A DNA stretch of 64,000 nucleotides from assembly GCA_034928145.1 (NCBI GenBank), contig JAYFPE010000013.1, positions 1-64,000 of the forward strand. Reading direction: 5' to 3'. Each line of letters opens with the position of its first letter. The stretch's first letter is position 1. Positions 1-8,035 of the stretch are shown piece by piece. The position numbers and the translations under genes were made by a program. The notes below the pieces were generated by a model. It saw only the letters and a list, made by a program, of their open reading frames with translations. It made no database searches and had not been told where the DNA came from. Source of the stretch: Pelethousia sp034928145. Lineage in GTDB: Bacteria; Bacillota; Clostridia; Christensenellales; CAG-138.

Positions 1-112
1 ATACATTGTGGTGTTTTACAACAGACGCAGGGTTCAGAAACGGCTGGGTTACCTTAGCCCCATCCAATTCCTGAACGCCTGGAATACGCAGGCTTTACCA
101 TGTAGTGCTTAA
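1..112 (+). mobile_element. IS3-family transposase (OrfB), C-terminal end, partial
   Basis: Read from base 2 the frame gives the end of an IS3-family rve transposase, with the recognisable segment FYNRRRVQKRLGYLSP, and stops with TAA at 110-112. The rest of the element lies left of the window, so only about 36 codons are seen. The right terminal inverted repeat should fall shortly after the stop, but its exact edge cannot be placed without the other end. The IS sits beside integrase debris, which marks this edge as a site of repeated insertion. Confidence 0.75.
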
Positions 113-258
113 CATATTGTCCGAAAAATCGTTGACTTCTCAGTGTTTAAATCAGTATCAACATAGGGAAATTGATTATAAGGAAGAATATCTTTCTTAT
201 CCCCAAATGAAATATCATCGATTTTATTTGCTTGAATGTAGTTGAAAATACGAGCGCA

Positions 259-291
259 TCCAGACTGGATAGCACAAACGGCATATGTGTG
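259..291 (-). pseudogene. Eleven-residue scrap of a tyrosine integrase
   Basis: The minus strand encodes HTYAVCAIQSG. This matches HTYAVSAIQSG in the larger integrase remnant at 445-699, and the DNA around it is visibly similar (cagactggatagcacaaacg against cagattgaatggcagaaacg). Past this point the reading frame continues into unrelated sequence, so it is a rearranged fragment and not a gene. Bases 113-444 otherwise hold no gene that I can support. Confidence 0.5.
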
Positions 292-444
292 CCCTTAAGC
301 TATAATAGGAACAAATCGAAAAAGCTTGTAGTGTCAAGGGCCTTGAAAGTTTCGACTTGCCAAGATGGAAGCCCAAAATTTTGGTACTTTAGAGGCTCTT
401 TTATGCTTCCGTTTCCCGTTTTTTGATGCCTCTTAATCTACCCC

Positions 445-699
445 TTAGGGCTTTATTACCCCTTTTATTAATTGCTCTATACGGGCAGCACTATCCAGCT
501 TCATCTTCTCCGTAACGTGACCGTAAACATCCAATGTAAAGGCCGCTGTATGATGCTCGAGGTTTTCCTGCACCGTCTTTATATCATCGCCAGATTGAAT
601 GGCAGAAACGGCATAAGTATGACGTAAGTCGTGAAAACGAGCTTCGGGAAGGCAAGCGTTCGTGTATTGCGATAATGTGAAACTTAGAGTCGTGTAAAG
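445..699 (-). pseudogene. Tyrosine integrase/recombinase, C-terminal remnant
   Basis: The minus strand is open for about 85 codons and encodes the C-terminal catalytic part of a phage/ICE-type tyrosine recombinase. It contains RFHDLRHTYA (with the catalytic R..H), then GDDIKTVQENLEHH, LDVYGHVTEKMK and the end VIKP followed by TAA at 445-447. The final Tyr is in DVYGHV. An in-frame stop near base 700 and the lack of any start or N-terminal domains show it is truncated. Degenerate copies of the same gene end recur near 14.1 and 17.1 kb. Confidence 0.85.
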
Positions 700-947
700 C
701 TAACAAGACGATGGCATAATGAAAGTCATAATAGAGGAATTAAATTATGTTTGGTTTGATTTCCCCATTCACCGCATCGGAGACCGCTCAGCGTTCTCCG
801 GCAGAATCTCGGTGACGGCGTTCCAAATGTCGTCGTAGCAGCGGCTCTCATTAGCATTCCTGAATGAACGCAACTCTTTCATTCATACTGTCCTCCCCGG
901 AAAATAGCGAAATAATCTCTGCTTTTAACTCACTTTTACAGCATAGG
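700..947. other. Gene-poor junction with a decayed short ORF
   Basis: No full gene is visible. On the minus strand a good ribosome site (ggagg at about 888-893) precedes a start that reads MNERVAFIQEC and stops. A neighbouring frame continues with CYDDIWNAVTEILPENAE, which suggests a small gene broken by a single-base change. I do not recognise the product. The stretch separates integrase debris from the end of the long operon. Confidence 0.3.
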
Positions 948-1157
948 CTATTTTTTTCTGACCTTAACAACTTTCGGCGGGTGCAGAAAGCAAGTGGGGA
1001 ACGCGAAACCTACTCGCTCATAATTCGCTGGAATTTCGGGATTGCCTTGTAACGCCATGATCGATACGACTTTTGTATCGCCGAGCAGTCTCGCGGCGTT
1101 TTGGGCAAGCCACAGGCTGTTTCCGGTTCCTGAGAAGCAGTAGATGATATTGGTCAT
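948..1157 (-). pseudogene. Truncated flavodoxin / EFR1-type ferredoxin, N-terminal fragment
   Basis: The product starts MTNIIYCFSGTGNSLWLAQN, the classic FMN phosphate-binding loop (S-G-T-G-N-S) of flavodoxin-like proteins, as in the EFR1 family that fuses a flavodoxin domain to a 4Fe-4S ferredoxin. Homologues run to about 250 residues. Here similarity is lost after about residue 60, so the gene is truncated. The start has a strong ribosome site (ggaggtgcgtt) and lies 12 nt after the DUF2156 gene, so it was the last member of the operon before the break. Confidence 0.7.
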
Positions 1158-1169
1158 AACGCACCTCCA

Positions 1170-2255
1170 TTACTTATTCCGGGCACTGTACAGTCCGGGA
1201 AAAATAGTAAACGAAATGATGAAAACCTTATATTTAACGTATAGCCCGATGTCGGCAGAGCCTCGCTTCGTATTGGTAATTGCTATCGCCAAATCCACGA
1301 GGGAAATGCCGCGATGATAAGCTAAATATCGCGGTTTCCATGTAGTTGGGTCAAATTTTTTCTTGAATCTGTGCAGGTTCTTAAAGTCATAGCCGAAATT
1401 CATATTGTGAAAAACTGCATTCATCAGCTTTTCCGCTCTGCTTACATCCGGCTTTGTAACATCAATACCCGCCAAAGGGGCAAGACCTAAACTCACCTCA
1501 TTTGCACCTTCGTTTTTCATCTTCATGATGGCAGAGATAAGGGCGTGTTCCATAACCCCTGTCGGAGCGTCTAATTTACGATACATTACGTCTATGCAAA
1601 AACCGTTACCTCCTTCGTATGGCAGGAACGATAGAATTGTCAACAAATTGCCGTCTTTGTCTTTGGTAACAAAGTAACGCCTTTCATAAGGCTTGTCGAA
1701 GTGTAAGTTGCCTACGGAATAATTGAGTTTGAATCTTTTGTCGGCGAACCATTGGTCTGCTAATTCGGAGATTTCTCCTTCCAGAAAATAATCCCGTCCA
1801 TTCTTAGGGCAATACTCCTGTAATGTAACACCACTTTTATTGACCTTGTTTACATTATGGCGAAGCACCGCCTTCTGCCCACCTGCTAATGTATACTCCG
1901 CTAATTTTAGTACAGCTTCCTCGCCGTATTTAATTACAGAATAATTATACGTCCTCAAAATTTCAGCCACATCGCTGCTGACCGAGTTGAATATGGGCTT
2001 GTATCCCATTTTGTTGCAAAAATTTATGTACTCGCCTATAAACCGTTCTATATCCTTAAATTTGCAGACAGGGTCGCCGAGGCTCATAGCCTTTTTCCCT
2101 GCTAGGACATATGAAATTGCACCGAAGATTTCAGTCCCGAAAAAATACCTGTTTTCCTCTCCCAGCGACAGGTAATGTTGGGAGTCCGCGCTACATTCAT
2201 TAATGATCCGGTAGGCGCGTTCCGTATTTTCTAAGGTTGTTTTTTCAATGCCCAT
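1170..2255 (-). CDS. DUF2156 protein (stand-alone MprF C-terminal-like domain)
   Basis: This 361-residue protein matches the phosphatidylglycerol lysyltransferase C-terminal domain family (DUF2156, two tandem GNAT-like folds). In MprF that domain transfers an aminoacyl group from charged tRNA to a membrane lipid. Visible features are YFFGTEIFGAISYVLAGKKA, GDPVC, an acceptor-side stretch LRHNVNKVNKSGV, and NFGYDFKNLHRFKKKFDPTW-like sequence near residue 310. It lacks the N-terminal flippase membrane domain of MprF; only a hydrophobic C-terminal tail is seen. The start has a ggagg site. It is the penultimate gene of the minus-strand string, 14 nt after the hydrolase gene. The substrate is unknown, and a tRNA-dependent lipid or peptide modification is inference. 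Confidence 0.8.
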   Translation of the reverse strand: MGIEKTTLENTERAYRIINECSADSQHYLSLGEENRYFFGTEIFGAISYVLAGKKAMSLGDPVCKFKDIERFIGEYINFCNKMGYKPIFNSVSSDVAEILRTYNYSVIKYGEEAVLKLAEYTLAGGQKAVLRHNVNKVNKSGVTLQEYCPKNGRDYFLEGEISELADQWFADKRFKLNYSVGNLHFDKPYERRYFVTKDKDGNLLTILSFLPYEGGNGFCIDVMYRKLDAPTGVMEHALISAIMKMKNEGANEVSLGLAPLAGIDVTKPDVSRAEKLMNAVFHNMNFGYDFKNLHRFKKKFDPTTWKPRYLAYHRGISLVDLAIAITNTKRGSADIGLYVKYKVFIISFTIFPGLYSARNK

Positions 2256-2269
2256 TTTTATTGTCCTCC

Positions 2270-2992
2270 CTATGAACCATCATTAATTTGGGCGTCAAAA
2301 AAGTCTAAAATAAGCCGCACCGTCTGCTCCTGCTGTTCTTTCCATGATATAGTCCCACCCCCGTCGCGGCCATGGACAGCCGCAAAGCCTTGATGGCTGG
2401 CACCTTGTATCGTTGTGATGACCGAGTGTTTAGGGAGATATTCTAAATGTTCATTCGCTCTGTTTGCTTCGCTATAAAAATTATCATTGCTGGCCATAAT
2501 ATGTATTGCGGAAATATCGAGTTCTGACAAATCCGTAGACATGATGGAAGCTACAAACGCGAGTCCCTGTAGATTAGCGGGCTTTTGGGCAGCAATGCGG
2601 CTAATTGGCACACCGCCCACCGAATGGCCTATTAAAAACCATTTTTCTATTTCAGGATTCGCTGCCATGATCTCAAATCCATGGTTTGTACCAAACGCGC
2701 TCAAATGAAACGGAACTTCCGGAATGACCACGGTATGCCCCTCGTCATGCAGCAGCTTCGCTATATACGCATATCCTTTCTCATCTGCTTTGGCGCCCGA
2801 AAATATAATAAAACCAACGTTGCTGTCGCCGTGAAAATAATAGTCACTACCGACCTTATCCATAGTGGCGGCAATATCCAAAGCCTCCGGAAAGGCTTTA
2901 TTGTAGTAAAGTAAAACACTCGTGACAGTTATGGCGAGTATTCCCACGATACTAAGAAAGATTATCATTTTCTTACCTCTCTTCTTTTTCAT
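2270..2992 (-). CDS. Membrane-anchored alpha/beta hydrolase
   Basis: The protein has 240 residues if started at MKKKRGKK, which follows a very strong site (ggaggggggcggc). An in-frame start 63 nt upstream is possible but would overlap the HXXEE gene. Residues about 8-30 form a single hydrophobic anchor after a lysine-rich N-terminus. The rest is an alpha/beta hydrolase fold with nucleophile elbow GHSVGG, an acid candidate in MASNDNF and a C-terminal catalytic His in GASHQGF. The probable location is the outer face of the membrane. The substrate is unknown; an ester or small-molecule hydrolase in a detoxification or envelope operon is inference. Confidence 0.8.
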   Translation of the reverse strand: MKKKRGKKMIIFLSIVGILAITVTSVLLYYNKAFPEALDIAATMDKVGSDYYFHGDSNVGFIIFSGAKADEKGYAYIAKLLHDEGHTVVIPEVPFHLSAFGTNHGFEIMAANPEIEKWFLIGHSVGGVPISRIAAQKPANLQGLAFVASIMSTDLSELDISAIHIMASNDNFYSEANRANEHLEYLPKHSVITTIQGASHQGFAAVHGRDGGGTISWKEQQEQTVRLILDFFDAQINDGS

Positions 2993-3035
2993 ATTGCCGC
3001 CCCCCTCCAAAACTTTGCTCGGCTTAATTCCCCGC

Positions 3036-3704
3036 TTATTTTTCATATTTGTCAAAGTACCCTGCGCTTGTAAAAGCGTATCTTGTACTTTTCACCTTGC
3101 CTGATATGCCGAGCGGAATGAGAAGCAGGAAAACAATGATAAACAGCATAATTCCGACTCCGACCAAAACGTCCTTAACATCAAACGCGTGTTCCGACAG
3201 CCAATAACAGCCGTAAACGCTAAGCGGTAAAAGACAAACATACGATGTGATTGTCCCCGGACCGTATATGGTGGTCTTGCCTTTACTTTTATAGCGGTTG
3301 TACATATTTACCCCGTCGCGCGTGTGATGAATGAGTTCTCCAATGCCGAATATGATAGCCGCAATTACCGATGCGGCACCTAATTGGGCGGCGAAAACAG
3401 TAAGAACAATTACATACACTTCCGCGCCGAGATTGGTAATCATATTCGTCAGTCTGCTCTGTGGGTAGGCGAGCGGTTTGTCTGATTTACGCCCCAGATT
3501 ATTCATATAGAAGAAACCGCCGGGGAGCGTGTTTTCTTCAAATACATGGAGCGGTATCATTATCGCCAGCAAGCACATAAAGATTTGCGGAATATCCCAT
3601 ACGCTCCATTTAATCAGGAAAAGGCTCCCCATTGCTATGCCAAGCAGGTAAATTAAGTACAACCACGCTTGGTCGCACCATTTCTGCAAAAGGGTTTCTT
3701 TCAT
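3036..3704 (-). CDS. HXXEE domain membrane protein (copy 6, divergent)
   Basis: A 222-residue multi-pass protein with the family motif in PLHVFEEN (H-x-x-E-E), a second conserved histidine in ELIHHTRDG, and YGPG. About five to six hydrophobic segments are visible. The HXXEE family has no established function; paired His/Glu residues in a membrane suggest metal binding, which is inference. It resembles the LDKWCDN-type copies upstream (starts LLQKWCDQAW) but is the most divergent of the six. It lies 15 nt after the nitroreductase-like gene and 43 nt before the hydrolase start. Confidence 0.8.
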   Translation of the reverse strand: MKETLLQKWCDQAWLYLIYLLGIAMGSLFLIKWSVWDIPQIFMCLLAIMIPLHVFEENTLPGGFFYMNNLGRKSDKPLAYPQSRLTNMITNLGAEVYVIVLTVFAAQLGAASVIAAIIFGIGELIHHTRDGVNMYNRYKSKGKTTIYGPGTITSYVCLLPLSVYGCYWLSEHAFDVKDVLVGVGIMLFIIVFLLLIPLGISGKVKSTRYAFTSAGYFDKYEK

Positions 3705-3719
3705 TGAGGTATCCTCCCC

Positions 3720-4436
3720 TTATTTTACCGTTCCGACATAAGTAAACCCATTCGGCGGTGTGGGCGCTCCACTTTTATTTACCACGAAATTAAACGGATT
3801 GCCCTCGTGTTCGCTTGCTACGGCTAAATGGCAAAGTGCAATCCCCACATCCAAATTGGTTAGGTTATAGAGTTTGCCCGCCAATCCGCCGAGGCTCGGT
3901 TTGTAGTAGACGTGAATTTTGTCGCCGTCTGTGACGAAATACCACGGCTGCCCATTCATCCCCGATGGCGCGAGCCTAACCGCCTCAAACCGCTTGTCTG
4001 TTCCTTTTGCGATTTCGGAGAGCGGCTTGCGCTTGAACTCGTCGGGCTTTCGAGTAGCGGCTTCCGCAGGCTTGCCGAACGCTATCCCGATGATGTGGTT
4101 TGGGTCGGGCTGTTTGCCCTTAACGCCGCCTAGCCAGCGGGTCGCGTAGCCGTGCGCGTACAGCCACAACTCTGCGTGCTGATAGAGGAACCCCGCCGCC
4201 GTATTGCGCAGAGGGTGTTCCTTGCCCGAAATCAACAGAAAATGTGGTGCTTTCGGCAGAGCCATTCCTTTGACTTCGTTTCCACCCACAATCTTGTGCG
4301 TGAGTTTCACATCGGGCAAGAGCTGCTTTACGCTCGCGATATACGCTTCAAGTTCTTCAAGCGTATCGGCAGACAGCGGCGACTGGTCGAATTTGCGCGT
4401 GGACGCGCGGGTGAAGATGGGTGAATAGATATCCAT
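3720..4436 (-). CDS. Nitroreductase-like protein (TM1586 type)
   Basis: 238 residues. The N-terminus PIFTRASTRKFDQSPLS carries the R-x-S-x-R-x-F signature seen at the start of nitroreductase-fold proteins. A second half beginning FEAVRLAPSGMNGQPWYF has the SGMNGQPW motif typical of the putative TM nitroreductase family, in which two half-domains form a pseudo-dimer binding FMN. The likely role is NAD(P)H-dependent flavin reduction of an unknown substrate. It is embedded between HXXEE genes (20 nt after one, 15 nt before the next), which ties the two families together functionally. Confidence 0.8.
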   Translation of the reverse strand: MDIYSPIFTRASTRKFDQSPLSADTLEELEAYIASVKQLLPDVKLTHKIVGGNEVKGMALPKAPHFLLISGKEHPLRNTAAGFLYQHAELWLYAHGYATRWLGGVKGKQPDPNHIIGIAFGKPAEAATRKPDEFKRKPLSEIAKGTDKRFEAVRLAPSGMNGQPWYFVTDGDKIHVYYKPSLGGLAGKLYNLTNLDVGIALCHLAVASEHEGNPFNFVVNKSGAPTPPNGFTYVGTVK

Positions 4437-4456
4437 ACCAATTTCTCCTTCAAATA

Positions 4457-5125
4457 TTATTTGTCGCTGTCTTGCAGCCGTGCAATGACTTTTTCCTTTG
4501 CATAGCCATACATTTCTTCAGGCGCAAAGGGATAAGGGGAATTGCGGTTCTTCGTCAGCAGAATCGGAATGATAAAGGACAACATCAACCCAACGATCGC
4601 TCCGGGCAGCCCAATCCACAACTGACCCGTTTTATCCGGCATATAGGTTGCGACATACCAGAAATAGTATATCGCAAGCGGAGTTTGTAAGAATACCGTT
4701 GCACCCAATCCCGGATTATAGAGACTTTTCAAGCGGACATTCATCGCAATGCCGTGCCCGAAAAGTTGTAAGACCCCTGCGATGACTTGAGATGCGCCGA
4801 GCCATATAAGGTTCGGGAAAAATATCGGCGCAATGTAAAATGCATAGCAAAGAAAAACATTGCTAATCCAGCTTTGGTTTGCATTAATCGGATAGCGGTC
4901 AAAGTCTTTCCGCTCACCGAGACCGATGAAATTGGAAATGGATGGGAATCCGCCGGGCCAACCGTACTCTTCAAACTGGTGAACAAGCATCGCCATCCAA
5001 CTGAAGATCAGAATAACTTGGATTCGCTCCAAATGCTCAGAACCCCAAAAACCCATGAAAAACGCAAGAATCACGAAAATGATTCCTCCGATATAGTACC
5101 AGTCCCTTCGCCAAATTTTTACCAT
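4457..5125 (-). CDS. HXXEE domain membrane protein (copy 5, A-type)
   Basis: 222 residues. This is the A-type of the array, beginning with a short basic stretch, WRRDWYYIGG, followed by membrane segments. It has HQFEEYGWPGGFP (H-x-x-E-E), a later histidine in LFGHGIAMNVRLKSLYNPG, and ends FAPEEMYGY plus a charged tail. Its start overlaps the end of the upstream B-type gene by 7 nt, so translation is probably coupled. DNA near 4943-5069 is almost identical to 6341-6465 in the other A-type gene, which indicates recent duplication or gene conversion. Biochemical function is unknown. Confidence 0.8.
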   Translation of the reverse strand: MVKIWRRDWYYIGGIIFVILAFFMGFWGSEHLERIQVILIFSWMAMLVHQFEEYGWPGGFPSISNFIGLGERKDFDRYPINANQSWISNVFLCYAFYIAPIFFPNLIWLGASQVIAGVLQLFGHGIAMNVRLKSLYNPGLGATVFLQTPLAIYYFWYVATYMPDKTGQLWIGLPGAIVGLMLSFIIPILLTKNRNSPYPFAPEEMYGYAKEKVIARLQDSDK

Positions 5126-5841
5126 ACCTGTCCCTCCTCAAAATGCTCCCTATTCACAAATTTTGCATAGTGCTTCGGAGACTTAAATGCAAACGCGTCA
5201 TCATCTTGTTTCAGAACCCATTTTTTCAAAGGAATTTCCGGAATGGGTACGCAAAAAACGCACATAACCGCCATTGCAATAAGACCGCCTGTCCAGTTCT
5301 GGACAGTTAGCACCGGCATGGCGCTTACGAGGTAGATGCCCGCGGGCAAAAACAGGAGGTAGGCCGTGCCGAAGCCGGGGCAATAAATAGAGCGTTTTCC
5401 CGCTTTGCGGTAGCGAAGAAAAGAGTAGATGCCCACGACCGTATGGGCAAAAACTTCGCCAAAGCTGAACAGCATGATGCAAATTGCCATTTCGCTGGAT
5501 AGCCCCGCGACATTGGATAACACAAGAAACAGCAGAGGGAACAGCACCAAGCCAAAATTGGTAATCATATCCGTTAGGCGGCTCATGGGGTATCTGTCCA
5601 AGTATTTTGACCCCATCTTTTTCGAACCGAATATCACATTGTAGATATAGTGCAGCCCGCCGGGCAGCTTCCACTCCTCGATGACATGCAGCGGCATAAT
5701 AATTGCCCCGAACGCGCCCGCCTTTGCGCCAAGCGGCAGCTCACCCCAGTTCAGAAGCAGATATACGGCTGTCGCGGCCCCAATCATGCACATTACCCAT
5801 ATCCAAATGTTGTCGCACCACTTATCCAACGTTTTAACCAA
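5119..5841 (-). CDS. HXXEE domain membrane protein (copy 4, B-type)
   Basis: 240 residues, B-type of the array: TLDKWCDNIWIWVMCMIG, first membrane segment, then PLHVIEEWKLPGGLHYIYNV carrying H-x-x-E-E, a later histidine in EVFAHTVVG, YCPG, and the end KHYAKF. The start is TTG at 5841, chosen because taaggaggg lies 9 nt upstream and paralogues begin in the same way. It is 4 nt from the upstream A-type gene and overlaps the downstream A-type gene. The block 5693-5790 is nearly identical to 7081-7178 in the next B-type gene. Confidence 0.8.
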   Translation of the reverse strand: MVKTLDKWCDNIWIWVMCMIGAATAVYLLLNWGELPLGAKAGAFGAIIMPLHVIEEWKLPGGLHYIYNVIFGSKKMGSKYLDRYPMSRLTDMITNFGLVLFPLLFLVLSNVAGLSSEMAICIMLFSFGEVFAHTVVGIYSFLRYRKAGKRSIYCPGFGTAYLLFLPAGIYLVSAMPVLTVQNWTGGLIAMAVMCVFCVPIPEIPLKKWVLKQDDDAFAFKSPKHYAKFVNREHFEEGQVW

Positions 5842-5845
5842 TGTT

Positions 5846-6517
5846 TTAACCCTCCTTAGAGATTTTTTGATGCATTGCTAATATTTCTTCTTTTTTATAC
5901 CCGTATATTTCTTCCGGGGCGAATGGATATTTGGTATTTCGGCTTCGCATCAGCATCACTGGCACACCGAAGCACAACGCATATCCCGCTATGCCGCCAA
6001 TGATGCCGAAAACGAAATCCATACCTGTTGCAAGGTTGTTTGCTGTTACATACCAAATCATATAAACTGCGATTGGCAATTGCAGGAATACTGTCGCGGC
6101 AAGCCCCGGATTATAAAAGCTTTTGAGCCTGATATTTACCAAGATGCCATGGGCGGGCACTTGAATTAAAGCCGCAAATGTTTGAGCAAGCGCAAGCCAA
6201 ATCAGATTTGGAAAGAAAATAGGAACAATATAAAAGGTGTATGTGGTGAAAACATTGTCAACAAAACACAGATTTTGATTAAACGGATAACGGTCGGGGA
6301 TTTGTTTTTCTTTGAATTGCATGATGTTTACAATGGAAGGGAATCCGCCAGGCCAACCGTACTCTTCAAACTGGTGAACAAGCATCGCCATCCAGCTGAA
6401 AACAAGAATCACTTGGATTCGCTCCAAATGCTCAGAACCCCAAAACCCCATGAAAAACGCAAGAACCACAAATAGGATTCCGCCGATATAATACCAGTTT
6501 CTGCGCCAGAAATTCAT
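5846..6517 (-). CDS. HXXEE domain membrane protein (copy 3, A-type)
   Basis: 223 residues from MNFWRRNWYYIGG. This start was preferred over one 78 nt upstream because ggaaggggggaaa sits directly before it and the other A-type protein begins in the same way. Motifs are HQFEEYGWPGGFP, a later histidine in QVPAHGILVNIRLKSFYNPG, and the ending FAPEEIYGYKKEE. It lies 19 nt after a B-type gene and 4 nt before another, forming the A half of a repeated B-A-B-A arrangement. Multi-pass membrane protein; function unknown. Confidence 0.8.
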   Translation of the reverse strand: MNFWRRNWYYIGGILFVVLAFFMGFWGSEHLERIQVILVFSWMAMLVHQFEEYGWPGGFPSIVNIMQFKEKQIPDRYPFNQNLCFVDNVFTTYTFYIVPIFFPNLIWLALAQTFAALIQVPAHGILVNIRLKSFYNPGLAATVFLQLPIAVYMIWYVTANNLATGMDFVFGIIGGIAGYALCFGVPVMLMRSRNTKYPFAPEEIYGYKKEEILAMHQKISKEG

Positions 6518-6536
6518 TTCTTTCCCCCCCTTCCGA

Positions 6537-7232
6537 TTACGGTTTAATAAACTTTGCGAAGTACTTGGGGGATATAAATGCAAATGCATTGTCATCCTGC
6601 TTCAGAACCCATTTTTTCAAAAGAGCTTCAGGAAGAGGGACGCAGCAAATCATGGTAATCGCCAATGCAACAAGACCGCCAGTCCAGTTGCCGCCGGTCA
6701 ACTGAGGCATTTCAACGGCGAGATAGATTCCGGCTGGCAGGAACAGAAGATAAGAAGTGCCGAGCCCCGGATTATAAATGGTACGTTTCCCTGCTTTGCG
6801 AAACCAGAAAAGGCAAATCGTACCGGCTAATGTGTGGGCCACGACTTCTATAAAGCTGAACAGCATTATGCAAACTGCCATTTCGTTAGACAAACCTGCT
6901 GTCAGGGACAATACAAGGAACAACAAGGGGAACAATTGCATCCCGATATTCGTGAGCATGTCTGTCATGCGGCTCATCGGGTACCGATCCAGATATTTTG
7001 AACCTTCCTCCTTTGGGCCGAGCAGCACATTGTAAAAATAATGCAGCCCGCCGGGCAGTTTCCATTCCTCGATTACGTGCAGCGGCATAATAATTGCCCC
7101 GAACGCGCCCGCCTTTGCGCCAAGCGGCAGCTCGCCCCAGTTCAGAATCAGATATACGGCCGTCGCGGCTCCAACGACGCACATAAAATAAATCCATAGA
7201 TTGTCGCACCACTTATCTAATCTCTTGACCAT
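6537..7232 (-). CDS. HXXEE domain membrane protein (copy 2, B-type)
   Basis: 231 residues starting MVKRLDKWCDNLWIYFMC, with PLHVIEEWKLPGGLHYFYNV, a histidine in EVVAHTLAG, YNPG, and the ending SPKYFAKF. It is preceded by ggagg and lies 25 nt after the first B-type gene. The central part is DNA-level similar to 5119-5841 (near-identical over about 95 bp), whereas flanking parts are more diverged, a patchwork suggesting gene conversion. Function unknown; multi-pass membrane location is inferred from hydrophobic segments. Confidence 0.8.
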   Translation of the reverse strand: MVKRLDKWCDNLWIYFMCVVGAATAVYLILNWGELPLGAKAGAFGAIIMPLHVIEEWKLPGGLHYFYNVLLGPKEEGSKYLDRYPMSRMTDMLTNIGMQLFPLLFLVLSLTAGLSNEMAVCIMLFSFIEVVAHTLAGTICLFWFRKAGKRTIYNPGLGTSYLLFLPAGIYLAVEMPQLTGGNWTGGLVALAITMICCVPLPEALLKKWVLKQDDNAFAFISPKYFAKFIKP

Positions 7233-7257
7233 TGCCTTTAACCTCCTCCCACCAGTT

Positions 7258-7962
7258 TTAGAACTGATCTTTATTCACAAATTTTGCGTAGTGCTTCGGT
7301 GACTTAAATGCAAACGCATCATCATCTTGTTTCAGAACCCACTTTTTTAAAGGAATTTCTTGAATCGGGACACAGAATAATGACATAACACCCAGAGCGA
7401 CAACACCGCCAATCCAGTTTCCGACTGTCAACGCAGGCAAAGAGAAGACCAGATAGAGTGAAGCTGGCAGAAATAAAATGTAGGCTGTGCCGAATCCGGG
7501 GCAATAAATTGAGCGTTTGCCTGACTTGCGGTATCTGATAAGGGAGTATGTGCCAACGATTGTGTGCGCTACGACTTCCATAAAGCCAAACAGCATCATA
7601 GCTATTGCTATTTCATTGGACAATCCCGCGACATTGGACAACACAAGAAACAGCAAGGGGAACAGTACCAATCCGATATTAGTAATCATATCCGTCAGGC
7701 GGCTCATTGGGTACCTATCCAGATATTTCGACCCCATTTTTCTTGAGCCGAATATCACATTGTAGATATAATGCAGTCCACCTGGCAGTTTCCATTCCTC
7801 AATGACATGAAGAGGCATAATGATAGCGACAAACGCACCCCCTTTTGCCCCAAGAGGCAGCTCGCTCCAGTTCAGAATCAGGTATATGGCTGTCGCGATT
7901 CCCAGCACACACATGACATAAATCCATATGTTGTCACACCATTTATCCAGCCTTTTCATCAT
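7258..7962 (-). CDS. HXXEE domain membrane protein (copy 1, B-type)
   Basis: 234 residues from MMKRLDKWCDNIWIYVMC. The start at 7962 is placed because aaggagg lies 8 nt upstream; a second ATG follows immediately at 7959. Motifs are PLHVIEEWKLPGGLHYIYNV, EVVAHTIVG, YCPG and the ending KHYAKFVNKDQF. It is the first of the six HXXEE copies and follows the ABC exporter by 73 nt. The closest relative within the window is the copy at 5119-5841, which shares long identical protein stretches. Confidence 0.8.
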   Translation of the reverse strand: MMKRLDKWCDNIWIYVMCVLGIATAIYLILNWSELPLGAKGGAFVAIIMPLHVIEEWKLPGGLHYIYNVIFGSRKMGSKYLDRYPMSRLTDMITNIGLVLFPLLFLVLSNVAGLSNEIAIAMMLFGFMEVVAHTIVGTYSLIRYRKSGKRSIYCPGFGTAYILFLPASLYLVFSLPALTVGNWIGGVVALGVMSLFCVPIQEIPLKKWVLKQDDDAFAFKSPKHYAKFVNKDQF

Positions 7963-8035
7963 AATAACAACCTCCTTTGCGATCAAAGAGCTTATTTGGG
8001 GGAAACTGAACGCTTAAACTGAAACACATGGCGCA

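Noticed and set aside
2993..3055. A longer start for the alpha/beta hydrolase
   Set aside because: It would overlap the preceding gene and has no ribosome site, whereas an excellent one precedes the start at 2992.
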